Positions 36,991 through 45,164 of a stretch of DNA of 48,857 nt are shown in pieces. Source of the DNA: Promethearchaeota archaeon (GTDB lineage Archaea; Asgardarchaeota; Lokiarchaeia; Sigynarchaeales; SOKP01); NCBI GenBank assembly GCA_019058515.1, contig JAHPYY010000014.1, positions 1 through 48,857 on the forward strand, in the 5' to 3' direction. Made by a program: the position numbers and the translations under genes. The notes beneath the pieces are model-generated. The model did no database searches, had not been told where the DNA came from, and saw only the letters and a list, made by a program, of their open reading frames with translations. The stretch's first letter is position 1; each line of letters begins with the position of its first letter.

Positions 36991-37019
36991 TTAGTAAAAA
37001 TCTACTTAAGTTAGTAAAA
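36991..37019. promoter_or_regulatory. Candidate operator between divergent genes
   Basis: TTAGTAAAA occurs twice (36991-36999 and 37011-37019), 20 bases apart. The 8-bp palindrome ACTTAAGT (37004-37011) touches the second copy. It follows TATATAAAT (a TATA-like element for one of the two promoters). Its position in the intergenic space suggests binding by the winged-helix protein encoded next to it. Confidence 0.35.
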
Positions 37020-37075
37020 TTATATAATTATTTTTAATAAATAAAAATTTATTTAAAAACTATTAGGAGTTAAAA

Positions 37076-37621
37076 ATGAGTCTAAAAGACAAGTTTGAAG
37101 AATTTATAACTAATAAAATCATAAGAGTTTCTGATAAAAAGTCTATATGCAAACTAATTATATTTGGTGCTTATTATCCTCCTGGGGAAAAGAGATTTTT
37201 AAGAAAAATAAAAAAAAGTTTACAAGAAGATGGATATGAAGAAACTTGGCTAGTCGAAGAATATCCAAACTCTGACAATCTTTCAATAAGAAATAAAAGT
37301 ATCGAATGTTTAGACTTTTCAGATATTAATCTATTTATTATCACTTTTAAAGGTAAACAAGGAGGCCTTACAGTCGAACTTGAATATGTTATCCGAAATG
37401 CTTCAAGAATATCTTTTAAAACAATTGTATTTTTTGAAGTAAAAGCCGAAGAGGGGAAGTCTATAAAATCATTATCTCAGCTTCAAATAGACGGACTCAT
37501 TGATGGAAATATCAGATTTTATCCATTTGAAAAAAATAATTTTCAGGATTTATTTGAAGCAATAAGAGGTAAAGTGTGGAGTATGCATTACCATTATGTC
37601 ATTAACGAAAATCGATATTAA
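37076..37621 (+). CDS. Unknown Rossmann-like protein (deoxyribosyltransferase/TIR-like?)
   Basis: 181 aa, with a good ribosome-binding site (TAGGAG just upstream of ATG). Not recognised with certainty. The order of strands and helices is Rossmann-like: 'CKLIIFGAYYPPGEKRFL' at about 25-42, 'IECLDFSDINLFIITFKGKQ' and 'GGLTVELEYVI' at about 80-110, then 'KTIVFFE'. The 'SD...LFI...GG...ELEY' pattern is like nucleoside 2-deoxyribosyltransferases and TIR-type NADases, where the Glu is catalytic. If that is right, the product would act on a nucleotide. The divergent ArsR-like regulator makes a stress- or defence-type module possible. Confidence in function is low. Confidence 0.6.
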   Translation: MSLKDKFEEFITNKIIRVSDKKSICKLIIFGAYYPPGEKRFLRKIKKSLQEDGYEETWLVEEYPNSDNLSIRNKSIECLDFSDINLFIITFKGKQGGLTVELEYVIRNASRISFKTIVFFEVKAEEGKSIKSLSQLQIDGLIDGNIRFYPFEKNNFQDLFEAIRGKVWSMHYHYVINENRY

Positions 37622-37682
37622 TACAATTAAAAATAGATCATCCATCGATATGTCCAAATCTTGGATAAGACTCCTTAGATAT

Positions 37683-37831
37683 TTAATTAGGTGGAAGTTG
37701 ATGTTTTTTCATTTCACCTAAATTTCTATTAAATAACTCTGTTAATTTTGTTGAAAGTTCATTATCTTTATAACATCTTTATTTAACTCTTTTAATCGTT
37801 CAGCAGTTAGTTTTCCTAATGGGATTTTACG
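37683..37831 (-). pseudogene. Frameshifted remnant of an unknown gene
   Basis: On the minus strand two adjacent frames read like one protein: 'RKIPLGKLTAERLKELNKDV' then, after a one-base shift, 'NELSTKLTELFNRNLGEMKK' followed by a stop. The upstream limit is an in-frame stop. The amino-acid pattern is helical and gene-like, but the piece is only about 48 codons. It is probably the decayed 3' end of a gene in this island. The rest of 37622-37932 shows nothing recognisable. Confidence 0.35.
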
Positions 37832-37932
37832 CTAGTATATCGGCAGTCTCCATCACCGCCACTATTGGAAAACTAAAGTAAAACTATAAATTACTGCCCT
37901 CCTTTTATTTAAAATGTAAACCAAATTAATAA

Positions 37933-38345
37933 TTACCAACGAACGACGAACAATACGTTCTGTACGAAGGGAAAAAGTATTTTGTAAAAAATAATAAGTT
38001 AGAATTAAACAATTTAGGTATCCAATCCATTTTCCAGTTAGAAGGAATCGATAAGTTGAAACATCTAATACAAATTAATCTCGATAGGAATGAGATAACA
38101 GAGATTCAAGGATTGGAAAATTTGAGATGTCTTTACCTTCAAAACAACCAAATAACGGATATTACTCCGTTAGATGCTCTTAAACATTTAAGTGGGGTTG
38201 ATCTGTACGGTAACAAAGTTAAAACGATAAAAGTTAATTTAAAACATATGATATTGATGTAGAACGATCTCATCAAGAAAATGTAAAACTAGACCTTGGA
38301 CAATCGCTTTTGAAAATAGTTGAAGCGAATATCTTTAGTACATAA
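37933..38345 (+). pseudogene. Frameshifted leucine-rich-repeat protein remnant
   Basis: In frame from 37933 the sequence reads 'VLYEGKKYFVKNNKLELNNL' and then two to three LRR units ('ITEIQGLENLRCLYLQNNQI' and 'LKHLSGVDLYGNKVKTI'), as in LRR proteins of Asgard archaea. No ATG, GTG or TTG precedes the conserved N-terminal part; TTG 38056 is the first. The frame breaks near 38245. A protein-like tail continues in another frame ('YDIDVERSHQENVKLDLGQS') to the stop at 38343-38345. I interpret it as one broken gene, about 137 codons in total. Confidence 0.6.
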
Positions 38346-38349
38346 AACA

Positions 38350-38706
38350 TCATTTAAGATTTATTATTAACTTCTCTGTGTTTAGTTTCCACACCTTCTC
38401 TGGCGCTCTGCCGTGCTCGCTAGGTTTTAACTGGTCAACGCTAATAATTCCAACCGCCTCAAGCTCGCGAAGATGGTAATAAAGTGTGGGTTTTTTTATA
38501 TCCTTTCCTTTTCCCTCTAAACATTGTCCCTCACAATTCGGTTTTTGCGAGTTTGGATTGTTTTCTTCGTTACTAACTAATCTATTAAATATTTCGTCAG
38601 AACTTTTTGGACCATCTCGCAATATCTCAATGATATCCCAGCGTATACGACAATGAAGTGCTTTAAGATAATCCTCAATATCGCGAAGTCTTATTTCTTT
38701 CGTCAT
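38350..38706 (-). CDS. Winged-helix regulator with Cys-containing insertion
   Basis: 118 aa. ArsR-like DNA-binding fold: 'DYLKALHCRIRWDIIEILRD', then 'KSSDEIFNRLV', a charged insertion containing CEGQC (about 58-62), 'KPTLYYHLRELEAVGIISVD' and a wing ending 'RAPEKVWKLNTEKL'. The two cysteines, with the one in the first helix, could bind metal or sense redox. It is divergent from the flavodoxin-ferredoxin gene with two matched inverted repeats between them. A truncated copy of its 3' end lies at 36258-36425. Confidence 0.85.
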   Translation of the reverse strand: MTKEIRLRDIEDYLKALHCRIRWDIIEILRDGPKSSDEIFNRLVSNEENNPNSQKPNCEGQCLEGKGKDIKKPTLYYHLRELEAVGIISVDQLKPSEHGRAPEKVWKLNTEKLIINLK

Positions 38707-38767
38707 AAAATCAATATTTGGTTAATTCTTATAATTAAATACAAAGAAAAGAAAGATTTAAATATAA

Positions 38768-38822
38768 TTAAGTGATCCATTTACTTAAATCTATCGTTTA
38801 GTTAAATGAATTGCTTAACTAA
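38768..38822. promoter_or_regulatory. Paired inverted repeats, likely operator of the 38350 regulator
   Basis: Two perfect inverted repeats have the same nine-base spacer: TTAAGT (38768-38773) with ACTTAA (38783-38788), and TTAGTTAA (38798-38805) with TTAACTAA (38815-38822). Their centres are 32 bases apart, about three helical turns, so two dimers could bind one face of the DNA. They lie between the divergent regulator and the flavodoxin-ferredoxin gene, so both promoters would be covered. Confidence 0.5.
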
Positions 38823-38852
38823 TATTATGATAGTTCAATTAAGGTAAAAACA

Positions 38853-39671
38853 ATGAAAATAGGATTATTTTTCTTTTCTGGTACAGGAAACACTGCTAAA
38901 ATCGCTTCTATCATCAAAGAACAATTAGAAAAGAAAAATTACAAAATTGATCTAATTAACATCACTTCTCATACCGCTAGAAATACCAGATTTGAAATTG
39001 AGGGGTATAGCTTTATTATTTTTGGATTTCCGGTTTATGCGTGGAGAATTCCAAAAGTCACGAGAGACTGGTTAAAAACGCTAAACGGAGATAATCGGGG
39101 GTGTTTCACATTTTTCACTTATGGTGGCATATCGATCGGCGTTGCTCATTACGATACGATTGAGATTTTAAGGCAACAAGGATTTTACGTAATCGCATCT
39201 GCTGAATTTTTAGCAAAACACACATACAATATTGGAGGGTGGGATTTACTCGAAAGTAGACCGAATGACGAGGATAAGGAAGTTGCAAAAGAATACGCGG
39301 TTTTAATTTCAGAAAAAATTGAGAACGGAGTTGAGGAAGTAGTAAATTTTAATAAACAAAATATCAGTGACGAAAAACTGGAGTATATTTCGAGACACCG
39401 ATACACTCTGTTCTCTCAATTTCCTTCGAGGAAAGGAAAAGAGTGTAGTCTATGTAGAATTTGCGAAGAAGAATGCCCAACTAACGCTTTTAACGCAGAT
39501 ACGGGAGAAACTGATAAGGAAAAATGTATTATATGTTTGCACTGCGTAATTTCGTGTCCTGAAAGCGTTATCCAAATCAATGAAATCCCTAGAATGTACG
39601 AAAAAACTTTTAAGCGACTTGGTTTAACCAAACAGAAAGCAGAGAGTAGAAAAAGTGCCTATTTTCAATAA
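38853..39671 (+). CDS. EFR1-type flavodoxin-ferredoxin fusion
   Basis: 272-aa predicted electron carrier. The N-terminal flavodoxin fold has the FMN phosphate loop SGTGNT (residues 9-14) and 'IIFGFPVYAWRIP'. Residues about 195-240 carry two 4Fe-4S motifs ('CSLCRICEEECP' and 'CIICLHCVISCP'). EFR1-family proteins are common in anaerobes; partners are rarely known. It is divergent from a Cys-containing regulator and followed by a Cys-rich small protein and an ABC exporter, so the cluster may respond to metal, redox or toxic-compound stress. Confidence 0.9.
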   Translation: MKIGLFFFSGTGNTAKIASIIKEQLEKKNYKIDLINITSHTARNTRFEIEGYSFIIFGFPVYAWRIPKVTRDWLKTLNGDNRGCFTFFTYGGISIGVAHYDTIEILRQQGFYVIASAEFLAKHTYNIGGWDLLESRPNDEDKEVAKEYAVLISEKIENGVEEVVNFNKQNISDEKLEYISRHRYTLFSQFPSRKGKECSLCRICEEECPTNAFNADTGETDKEKCIICLHCVISCPESVIQINEIPRMYEKTFKRLGLTKQKAESRKSAYFQ

Positions 39672-39727
39672 ATTATAACAAAGAAAAATTTAGGAAAACA
39701 TTAAATAAAATTCAAGGAGGTAATACT

Positions 39728-39880
39728 ATGAAATTGAAAAATGAAGAATGCGATTGTACACAGCCCGAGATCAAACAACAACACCCAAATGGTTGCACAT
39801 TGAATCAAATCATAAAGTGCCATGGAGACCAACCAATCAACGAATTATTGAAGCACATAGAATTAGATGACGAAAAGTAG
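39728..39880 (+). CDS. Small Cys-rich protein, 50 aa
   Basis: ATG 39728 has an excellent Shine-Dalgarno (AAGGAGG at 39714-39720, seven bases before). The product has C8, C10, C23 and C31 in a 'CDC...NGC...KCHGD' arrangement that could hold a metal ion, then an amphipathic helix ('INELLKHIELDD'). No family is recognised. It lies 56 bases after the flavodoxin-ferredoxin gene and 64 before the ABC ATPase, all on the same strand. Confidence 0.72.
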   Translation: MKLKNEECDCTQPEIKQQHPNGCTLNQIIKCHGDQPINELLKHIELDDEK

Positions 39881-39944
39881 AAGTTTTGTAATAATTTTTA
39901 ATTTAATTTTTTAAGAGAAAGAAAAATCAAATTAGGTGCTAATA

Positions 39945-40943
39945 ATGAAAGCGATCGAAGTAAGCAACTTATCAAAATATTTTGGTAATCGAAAAAGAGG
40001 TAAAAAAGGCATGCATCCGGGTAACCGACCAATTCGAAATAATAACTCCACGATCAAAGCGGTCGACGATATTAGTTTTAGCGTTGACAAAGGAGAGATT
40101 TTTGGCTTTTTAGGACCGAATGGAGCAGGTAAGACCACAACTATCCGAATAATGACGGGCGTTTTAGAACCAACGATGGGATCAATAAAGATATTAGGAT
40201 TAGACGCTTGGAAAAATCAAATTGCAATTAAGCAAATAACTGGGAATGTTCCCGAAATGGCGAATGTGTATGGAGATCTCTCGGGGATACAGAATTTATT
40301 ATTCATTGGTGAACTTTATGGCGTTCCTAAAGCTGAACGCAAACTTAGAGCTGAAAATTTGCTTAAGAAATTTGAACTTTTTGGAAAACACAAAATTAAA
40401 GCCAAAAAATATTCAAAAGGGATGAATCAGCGACTTCTGCTTTGCATGTCTTTAATGAACGACCCTGAGATTTTGTTTTTGGATGAGCCTACATCGGGAT
40501 TAGACGTTCAATCGTCTCGAATAATTAAGCAGTTAATCAAAGAGTATAACGAAATGGGTAAGGCTATCTTTTTAACTACTCACGATATGGATGTAGCTAA
40601 CGAAATCTGCCACAGAATTGCCATTATTAATCACGGCAAGATAAATAGTTTGGATACTCCCCAAAACCTCAAACGAATAACTCAAAAGTACCAAGCGATC
40701 GATTGTTATATTGTGAATGGAGTGAATAAACAAGAAATTGAAAGCCTTTCTACTGTGAAGGAAGTTCTTGATGTGAATCATGGATGTCACATAATAGTTA
40801 CCGATATTTCTAAGGCAATCTACGAGTTGGTAGATTATTTCAAAACCCACAATGTAGAGATAAAGGAATTAAACACACATCAACCAAAATTAGAAGACGC
40901 ATTCTTAAAAATAATTGAGCGAGGTGATAAAAATGCAAAATGA
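39945..40943 (+). CDS. ABC transporter ATPase, drug/antibiotic exporter type
   Basis: 332 aa from ATG 39945. An upstream in-frame GTG at 39936 is less likely because AGGTG (39934-39938) then overlaps it, while it is correctly spaced for the ATG. Motifs: Walker A 'GPNGAGKTT', Q-loop region, signature 'YSKGMNQRL', Walker B 'ILFLDEPTSGLD' and the switch 'LTTHDMD'. A basic insertion of about 25 residues interrupts the first strands. The C-terminal 90 residues form the DUF4162-like domain of DrrA/CcmA-type ATPases. It overlaps the permease gene by 11 bases. Confidence 0.94.
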   Translation: MKAIEVSNLSKYFGNRKRGKKGMHPGNRPIRNNNSTIKAVDDISFSVDKGEIFGFLGPNGAGKTTTIRIMTGVLEPTMGSIKILGLDAWKNQIAIKQITGNVPEMANVYGDLSGIQNLLFIGELYGVPKAERKLRAENLLKKFELFGKHKIKAKKYSKGMNQRLLLCMSLMNDPEILFLDEPTSGLDVQSSRIIKQLIKEYNEMGKAIFLTTHDMDVANEICHRIAIINHGKINSLDTPQNLKRITQKYQAIDCYIVNGVNKQEIESLSTVKEVLDVNHGCHIIVTDISKAIYELVDYFKTHNVEIKELNTHQPKLEDAFLKIIERGDKNAK

Positions 40944-41721
40944 AAGTATGAATACCCCAAAATCAAATCTTAAGCACTTTATCATTCAGTTAAAAAGATC
41001 ATTTGTACTTACTAAAAAAGATCTTAAAGTCTACTATAATAAACCACCAGTGTTGATTCAAGGAATAATATTTCCCATAATATTGTTCGTAGCTTTTACA
41101 ATTGGAAGAATCATCCCGCCGAATTATTTAATATCTGGTTTGATGGCGATGGTACTTTTTTTAACAACGACTTCAATTGGTCCGATAATCTTTCCATGGG
41201 AGACTATGAGAAAAACCCTCGAAAGAGTAATTACTTGTCCAGTAACAATAGGAACCATTTTATTAGGGAATATTTGGAGTGGTTTTATTTATGGAGTAAC
41301 CTTCTCCTCAATTCCTCTTGTATTAGGAATCGTGTTCTTCTCTGCATATAGCTCTTTAAATCTATTCTTAATAATTTGGGGTTTAATCGCAGCGGCTTTT
41401 TCGTTTGGATGTCTTAGTTTAATATTGTCGATTCCCCCGAGCCAATCTCCTGGAGATACAATGGTAATGACTATTTTGATTAAATTTCCGTTGTTATTTA
41501 TTAGTCCGTTGTTCATGTCGATTAGTTCAAATCCGTTAGCGATAATTTCGCCATTAACTTATTTCATCGATATAGTAAATGTAGGATTAGGAGAAACAAG
41601 CGCCTTTGGTGCATTTGGAACTCTTTTTGACTTCTTGATGCTAATACTTTTTAGCATAGTTTCTCTATTAATTGCGTTTACTCTCCATCAAAAGACCCTT
41701 CAAAAACGATTTACAGGATAA
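40933..41721 (+). CDS. ABC-2 type transporter permease
   Basis: 262 aa from ATG 40933, which has GAGGTGAT (40921-40928) four bases upstream; the longer TTG 40915 start is not needed. Six hydrophobic spans are in ABC-2 order, with 'LIQGIIFPIILFVAFTIGRI' as the first and a conserved 'FPWETMRKTLERVITCPVTI' loop. It forms an exporter with the preceding ATPase. The substrate is unknown; context points to a compound sensed by the regulator at 38350. Confidence 0.92.
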   Translation: MQNESMNTPKSNLKHFIIQLKRSFVLTKKDLKVYYNKPPVLIQGIIFPIILFVAFTIGRIIPPNYLISGLMAMVLFLTTTSIGPIIFPWETMRKTLERVITCPVTIGTILLGNIWSGFIYGVTFSSIPLVLGIVFFSAYSSLNLFLIIWGLIAAAFSFGCLSLILSIPPSQSPGDTMVMTILIKFPLLFISPLFMSISSNPLAIISPLTYFIDIVNVGLGETSAFGAFGTLFDFLMLILFSIVSLLIAFTLHQKTLQKRFTG

Positions 41722-41875
41722 TTCTATTATTTTTCTTTTTTTTTAATTTAATTTTAAGGTTAAAATTTGATATAAATGATTGTAAATATAAAAAAAGCAA
41801 TTCAAAAATCCCGTTTTTAAAAAAGAGAGCTTAGATTAATGAAATCTAAAATGGTTCTATGCTAAAATAGTATTA

Positions 41876-42154
41876 TTATGCTTTACTAAAAGCAATTCCT
41901 TCTATGCCTTGTATCCCATCGACCTTAGAAAATAATTCTTCAATTTTATCAGTTCCGCCCCATTCTTCTGGATATCTAACTCTAACTCGAGTTTTTTTCA
42001 ATCCAAAAGCTACAGGCATTATTTCATACGCTTCTATTTGACATACATCTGGTAAAGCTTTCTTTAGTTTATCTATAAAATTTTCAAAGTCGATATCTGT
42101 ATCTTCAGGTATGACATCAATCAAGGCTATAAACTCTTTCCCTATTTTTCCCAC
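41876..42154 (-). CDS. ef1b: Translation elongation factor aEF1-beta
   Basis: Guanine-nucleotide exchange factor for archaeal EF1-alpha. The 92-aa length matches the short archaeal form. It has the ferredoxin-like fold sequence: 'FIALIDVIPEDTDIDFENF' at the start, 'EIMPVAFGLKKTRVRVRYPE' in the middle and 'VDGIQGIEGIAFSKA' at the end. It directly follows a conserved Zn-ribbon gene, the usual archaeal pairing. Confidence 0.95.
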   Translation of the reverse strand: MGKIGKEFIALIDVIPEDTDIDFENFIDKLKKALPDVCQIEAYEIMPVAFGLKKTRVRVRYPEEWGGTDKIEELFSKVDGIQGIEGIAFSKA

Positions 42155-42199
42155 CTTTTCTCTTTTTTTCCAATTATTAGCCTTAAAATTAATTTGTGC

Positions 42200-42373
42200 T
42201 TATGGCCCCGTAAAATCACATTTTAAACATCTATATTCTTTCCCCATATCACGACATCGTTCACATCTCCAGATTGTAACATCGCCACATTGAGGACATG
42301 GAAAATGAACGGCAGATTCGTAAGGTGCGATAGGTCTACCGCATGAAAAACACAAGTTTTTTTTGTACGACAT
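42200..42373 (-). CDS. Zn-ribbon RNA-binding protein of the archaeal aEF1-beta operon
   Basis: 57 aa with four CxxC knuckles (C8/C11, C26/C29, C37/C40, C49/C52) making two zinc ribbons. It is the conserved archaeal protein thought to act in translation (COG2888/DUF1610 type), which is normally encoded just before aEF1-beta. That is the case here, with a 45-base gap on the same strand. The function was assigned from context in the literature, not experiment. Confidence 0.9.
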   Translation of the reverse strand: MSYKKNLCFSCGRPIAPYESAVHFPCPQCGDVTIWRCERCRDMGKEYRCLKCDFTGP

Positions 42374-42568
42374 AAAGTTCAGGTCTAGAAATAATTACTT
42401 ACATCATAAAATTCGTAATAACTTTAATTCTTTTGGATAATTATGGTAGATAGGACTCATGTTAAACATATTCTTGTAAATTTGAATTTAAAAGATTATT
42501 TGATTTAATTTCAGAAAAAAGATTAAAACTATATATACTTGGTTTCATAAATTGCAATTATATCAATA

Positions 42569-42586
42569 AGTATATCCTTATATACT
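42569..42586. promoter_or_regulatory. Inverted repeat overlapping a TATA-like element
   Basis: AGTATAT (42569-42575) and ATATACT (42580-42586) form a perfect 7-bp inverted repeat with a four-base spacer. It lies about 27 bases before the TTG of the gene at 42613, where an archaeal TATA box is expected if the leader is short. A repressor site overlapping the promoter is a plausible reading; a chance AT palindrome is the alternative. Confidence 0.3.
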
Positions 42587-42612
42587 GTTAAACTTTAATT
42601 GAGGTAGAAATA

Positions 42613-43137
42613 TTGCCGGAGAATAAAGTAAAGAAGTACTTCGATTTGATTGAAGCGTGGGCTTGGTGTGAAATTTGCGGAGATATGGTTGCCCTTAAAA
42701 TCGATAAAGATGAGATTAAAAGCGGTCTTCAAATGGGAATTTATACGAAAGAATATAAGCACAGCAATAAATATCCCGATCCTGAAGATCCAGATGACAA
42801 TTCTACCGAAGAGCACACTGTTTATGTGTATATTAATGAAAATTACGACATCACAGGTGTTAAATCATTCTTTGGTGATTCTCCCAGTTTAGACGAGATT
42901 ATGACCGCTGCCCCTTCTGGTGAAGTTCGAATCCCCATTGTGGTGAAGGATGTTCCAGAAATGAGCGTACATTTGGGTATGTTATCTTTGGAAGAGTATA
43001 AAGTATTGAGAATATGTGATGGCATGAATTCAATAGAACAAGTAGCCAAAATCGCTGAAAAAAATGTAGAAGATATTGAAAAAATGATGCAACGATTAAG
43101 AGATAAAGGTTTAGTTAAAGTAATAAAGAGGGCTTAA
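42613..43137 (+). CDS. Unknown protein with zinc knuckle and C-terminal winged helix
   Basis: 174 aa, TTG start preceded by GAGGT at 42601-42605. A CxxC ('WCEICGD') lies near residue 20. An acidic segment ('DPEDPDDNSTEE') and a beta-rich middle follow. Residues about 125-172 form a winged-helix-like end ('LSLEEYKVLRICDGMNSIEQ', 'KNVEDIEKMMQRLRDKGLVK'). No family is recognised. The general plan is like small Asgard/archaeal regulators or adaptors. It stands alone between the aEF1-beta pair and a glycosyltransferase. Confidence 0.7.
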   Translation: MPENKVKKYFDLIEAWAWCEICGDMVALKIDKDEIKSGLQMGIYTKEYKHSNKYPDPEDPDDNSTEEHTVYVYINENYDITGVKSFFGDSPSLDEIMTAAPSGEVRIPIVVKDVPEMSVHLGMLSLEEYKVLRICDGMNSIEQVAKIAEKNVEDIEKMMQRLRDKGLVKVIKRA

Positions 43138-43195
43138 TTGATATCTAATTTTCTTTTTTCTGTTAAAGCTAATACTTAAGAAAAAACTAGAGATA

Positions 43196-44260
43196 TTAGC
43201 GAAATATTGAATGGTATGTATCTTTTACTTTATATATGTATTTTGTAAGTGCGTTTGGCTTTACTACCATAATTCTATTGGGAGTTTTAAAATTTTGTTT
43301 CTCCGCTTTTTGTATAAACTTCTTTAAATCTTTTATCGTTAAGTCGTTTGCAACATAAGCACTTTTGTATTTAGATAATCTGAACGCGTTAGTTTCTTGC
43401 TCGTAGTGGTGAGTTAATGGGATAGAATAAAATGGTTTTCTGAAAAGTGATACCTCCCAACTTAGTGAAAATCCAGTGTGAGCAATTACCCCCTTACAGG
43501 AAGCTAGACATTTAAGGAAACCATCTCTACTTGTTGGAAACAACTTAATATTTTCCTTTTTTTGAGATCGATTTAATCCGTAAATATAGAAGTTCTCCTC
43601 GGGTACAGAGGAAAATACTTTAACTACTTTTTTAAATGGCAAGTGGGGTAAATACACGCAATAATGATTTTCAACGGAGATCTCGTAATCGTCAAGTTCG
43701 CTTTTCCACACTAGGGGAAACAAAGTTCCTTTTCTGTACTTAATTGGGTTTTCCACAAAATCCAGAGCAATACTGTGCCAAAAAAAAGGTACGGTCCAAG
43801 TTAATGCGAAAAATGTATCAAAAAGTTGAACAAAATTACCTGGGGGTCTTTCCGCAAGAGGGTGTATTATAGAATGTTGATGATCTAAAGCAATAATTGG
43901 TATCCTGAGCAAGAAACCTGCAAAGGAACTGTAGGGATCACAATCATTAATAATTAAGTCGTAATTTTCTTGTTTTACGAGCCTAGTAACATTTGCGAGA
44001 TGTTTTGGAGTAGAAATTAACCAATTTCTAATATTCTTGTAAACGGTTCGGGGGATGTCGAACCTACCTCCATTAATCTTAAATTCATATCCGTTATAAT
44101 GCAGCCATCTGTTGCCTAAGGTTTTGGCGTAATGTGGTGGAGGCGGTCCGCTAAACACACAATCTACACTATTTCCCTCTTCTATTAATTGATCTATTAC
44201 TGTTCTTGACCTGTTTATATGTCCTTGACCAATCGTGTTAATTCCATATAATATTTTCAT
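43196..44260 (-). CDS. GT-B glycosyltransferase, MJ1255/MurG-like
   Basis: 354-aa soluble or membrane-associated transferase. The N-terminus 'MKILYGINTIGQGHINRSRT' is the nucleotide-sugar transferase loop of the MurG-like/MJ1255 group. The C-terminal donor-binding region contains 'GVIAHTGFSLSWEVSLFRKP' and 'IPLTHHYEQETNAFRLSKY', matching the family's HxG...E and final Q-E pattern. It probably transfers an N-acetylhexosamine-type sugar in surface or lipid glycan synthesis. No glycan cluster surrounds it. Confidence 0.86.
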   Translation of the reverse strand: MKILYGINTIGQGHINRSRTVIDQLIEEGNSVDCVFSGPPPPHYAKTLGNRWLHYNGYEFKINGGRFDIPRTVYKNIRNWLISTPKHLANVTRLVKQENYDLIINDCDPYSSFAGFLLRIPIIALDHQHSIIHPLAERPPGNFVQLFDTFFALTWTVPFFWHSIALDFVENPIKYRKGTLFPLVWKSELDDYEISVENHYCVYLPHLPFKKVVKVFSSVPEENFYIYGLNRSQKKENIKLFPTSRDGFLKCLASCKGVIAHTGFSLSWEVSLFRKPFYSIPLTHHYEQETNAFRLSKYKSAYVANDLTIKDLKKFIQKAEKQNFKTPNRIMVVKPNALTKYIYKVKDTYHSIFR

Positions 44261-44577
44261 AATTTTTAACAGAACCTAATTTTGGGGGATTTAAGAGATA
44301 GTTTTTCATTTGTTAGATTAAACTAAATTTCTAATCAGCTTTATTAGGTTTAAGTAGATAAAAGATACGATTTGATTTAAAAACCATTATCTTTAATAAA
44401 AAAAGGGTGATTTCGGTATATTACCTTACTGCAAATAAAAATATATATGAATATATAATTTTGTTGTTAGGAGTAAAATTAAATCTCGAAAAAGAGAGTT
44501 AGAATTTTTGTAATAAAATTACTTTTGGTAATAGGCTAAATATTTAATATTGAAGGAGTGCTAATATAGAATGAATT
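44261..44577. other. AT-rich intergenic region between divergent genes
   Basis: 317 bases without a convincing ORF. AT-rich TATA-like stretches (for example AATATATAATT near 44452) and AAGGAG shortly before 44578 fit promoter and ribosome-binding functions for the winged-helix gene. I see no RNA gene or repeat. Confidence 0.5.
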
Positions 44578-45144
44578 ATGTCAATCCCTTCTGAAGATAT
44601 AATAATAAATGCTTTAAATCATGAAATTAGACGTGAAATTCTGCGACTTCTCGAACATAAGCCGTTAAGTTATACAAATCTCTTAGATTATTTTACTGTG
44701 TCCACAGGTAAACTAAATTATCACATAAAATTGTTAACAGGTTTCGTTCAAAAAGACCCTAATGGAAATTACGAACTAACTAAACTGGGGAAAAATTTAC
44801 TTCAAATATTACAGAATTTCAACCAAATAATAAATGAGGAAAATACACCGCTTCTTAAAAGAGCGTTTTTATCTCAGTTTGGAGGGAAAGGTTCTTTTCT
44901 TCAAATAAGGTTAGTTGGGGGATTATATTTCAAACTTATAGCGATATCTACCATATTTATTTTGATGATTACCCTAACAATTTTTTATGTATTAAATGGG
45001 GTTTCACTACTTTACGTTTGGCCCTTCATTATTATGTCATTGATCATTGGAATAACGGGATTTATTTGGGTTTTCAAACAGTTTAAACCCGCAAAACAGT
45101 TTACGCAGAGGTTTGATAAGCTTTTATCAGATTCAGACGAATAG
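44578..45144 (+). CDS. Winged-helix protein with two transmembrane segments
   Basis: 188 aa. Residues about 7-78 form an ArsR-like winged helix ('ALNHEIRREILRLLEHKPLS', 'STGKLNYHIKLL', 'NGNYELTKLGKNLLQIL'). Two hydrophobic segments follow at about 118-140 and 144-166, with a charged cytosolic tail. Membrane-bound winged-helix proteins of this plan are frequent in archaea and probably act as one-component sensors. No target is evident. Confidence 0.82.
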   Translation: MSIPSEDIIINALNHEIRREILRLLEHKPLSYTNLLDYFTVSTGKLNYHIKLLTGFVQKDPNGNYELTKLGKNLLQILQNFNQIINEENTPLLKRAFLSQFGGKGSFLQIRLVGGLYFKLIAISTIFILMITLTIFYVLNGVSLLYVWPFIIMSLIIGITGFIWVFKQFKPAKQFTQRFDKLLSDSDE

Positions 45145-45164
45145 TTTTTTATATCAATTGGTAT

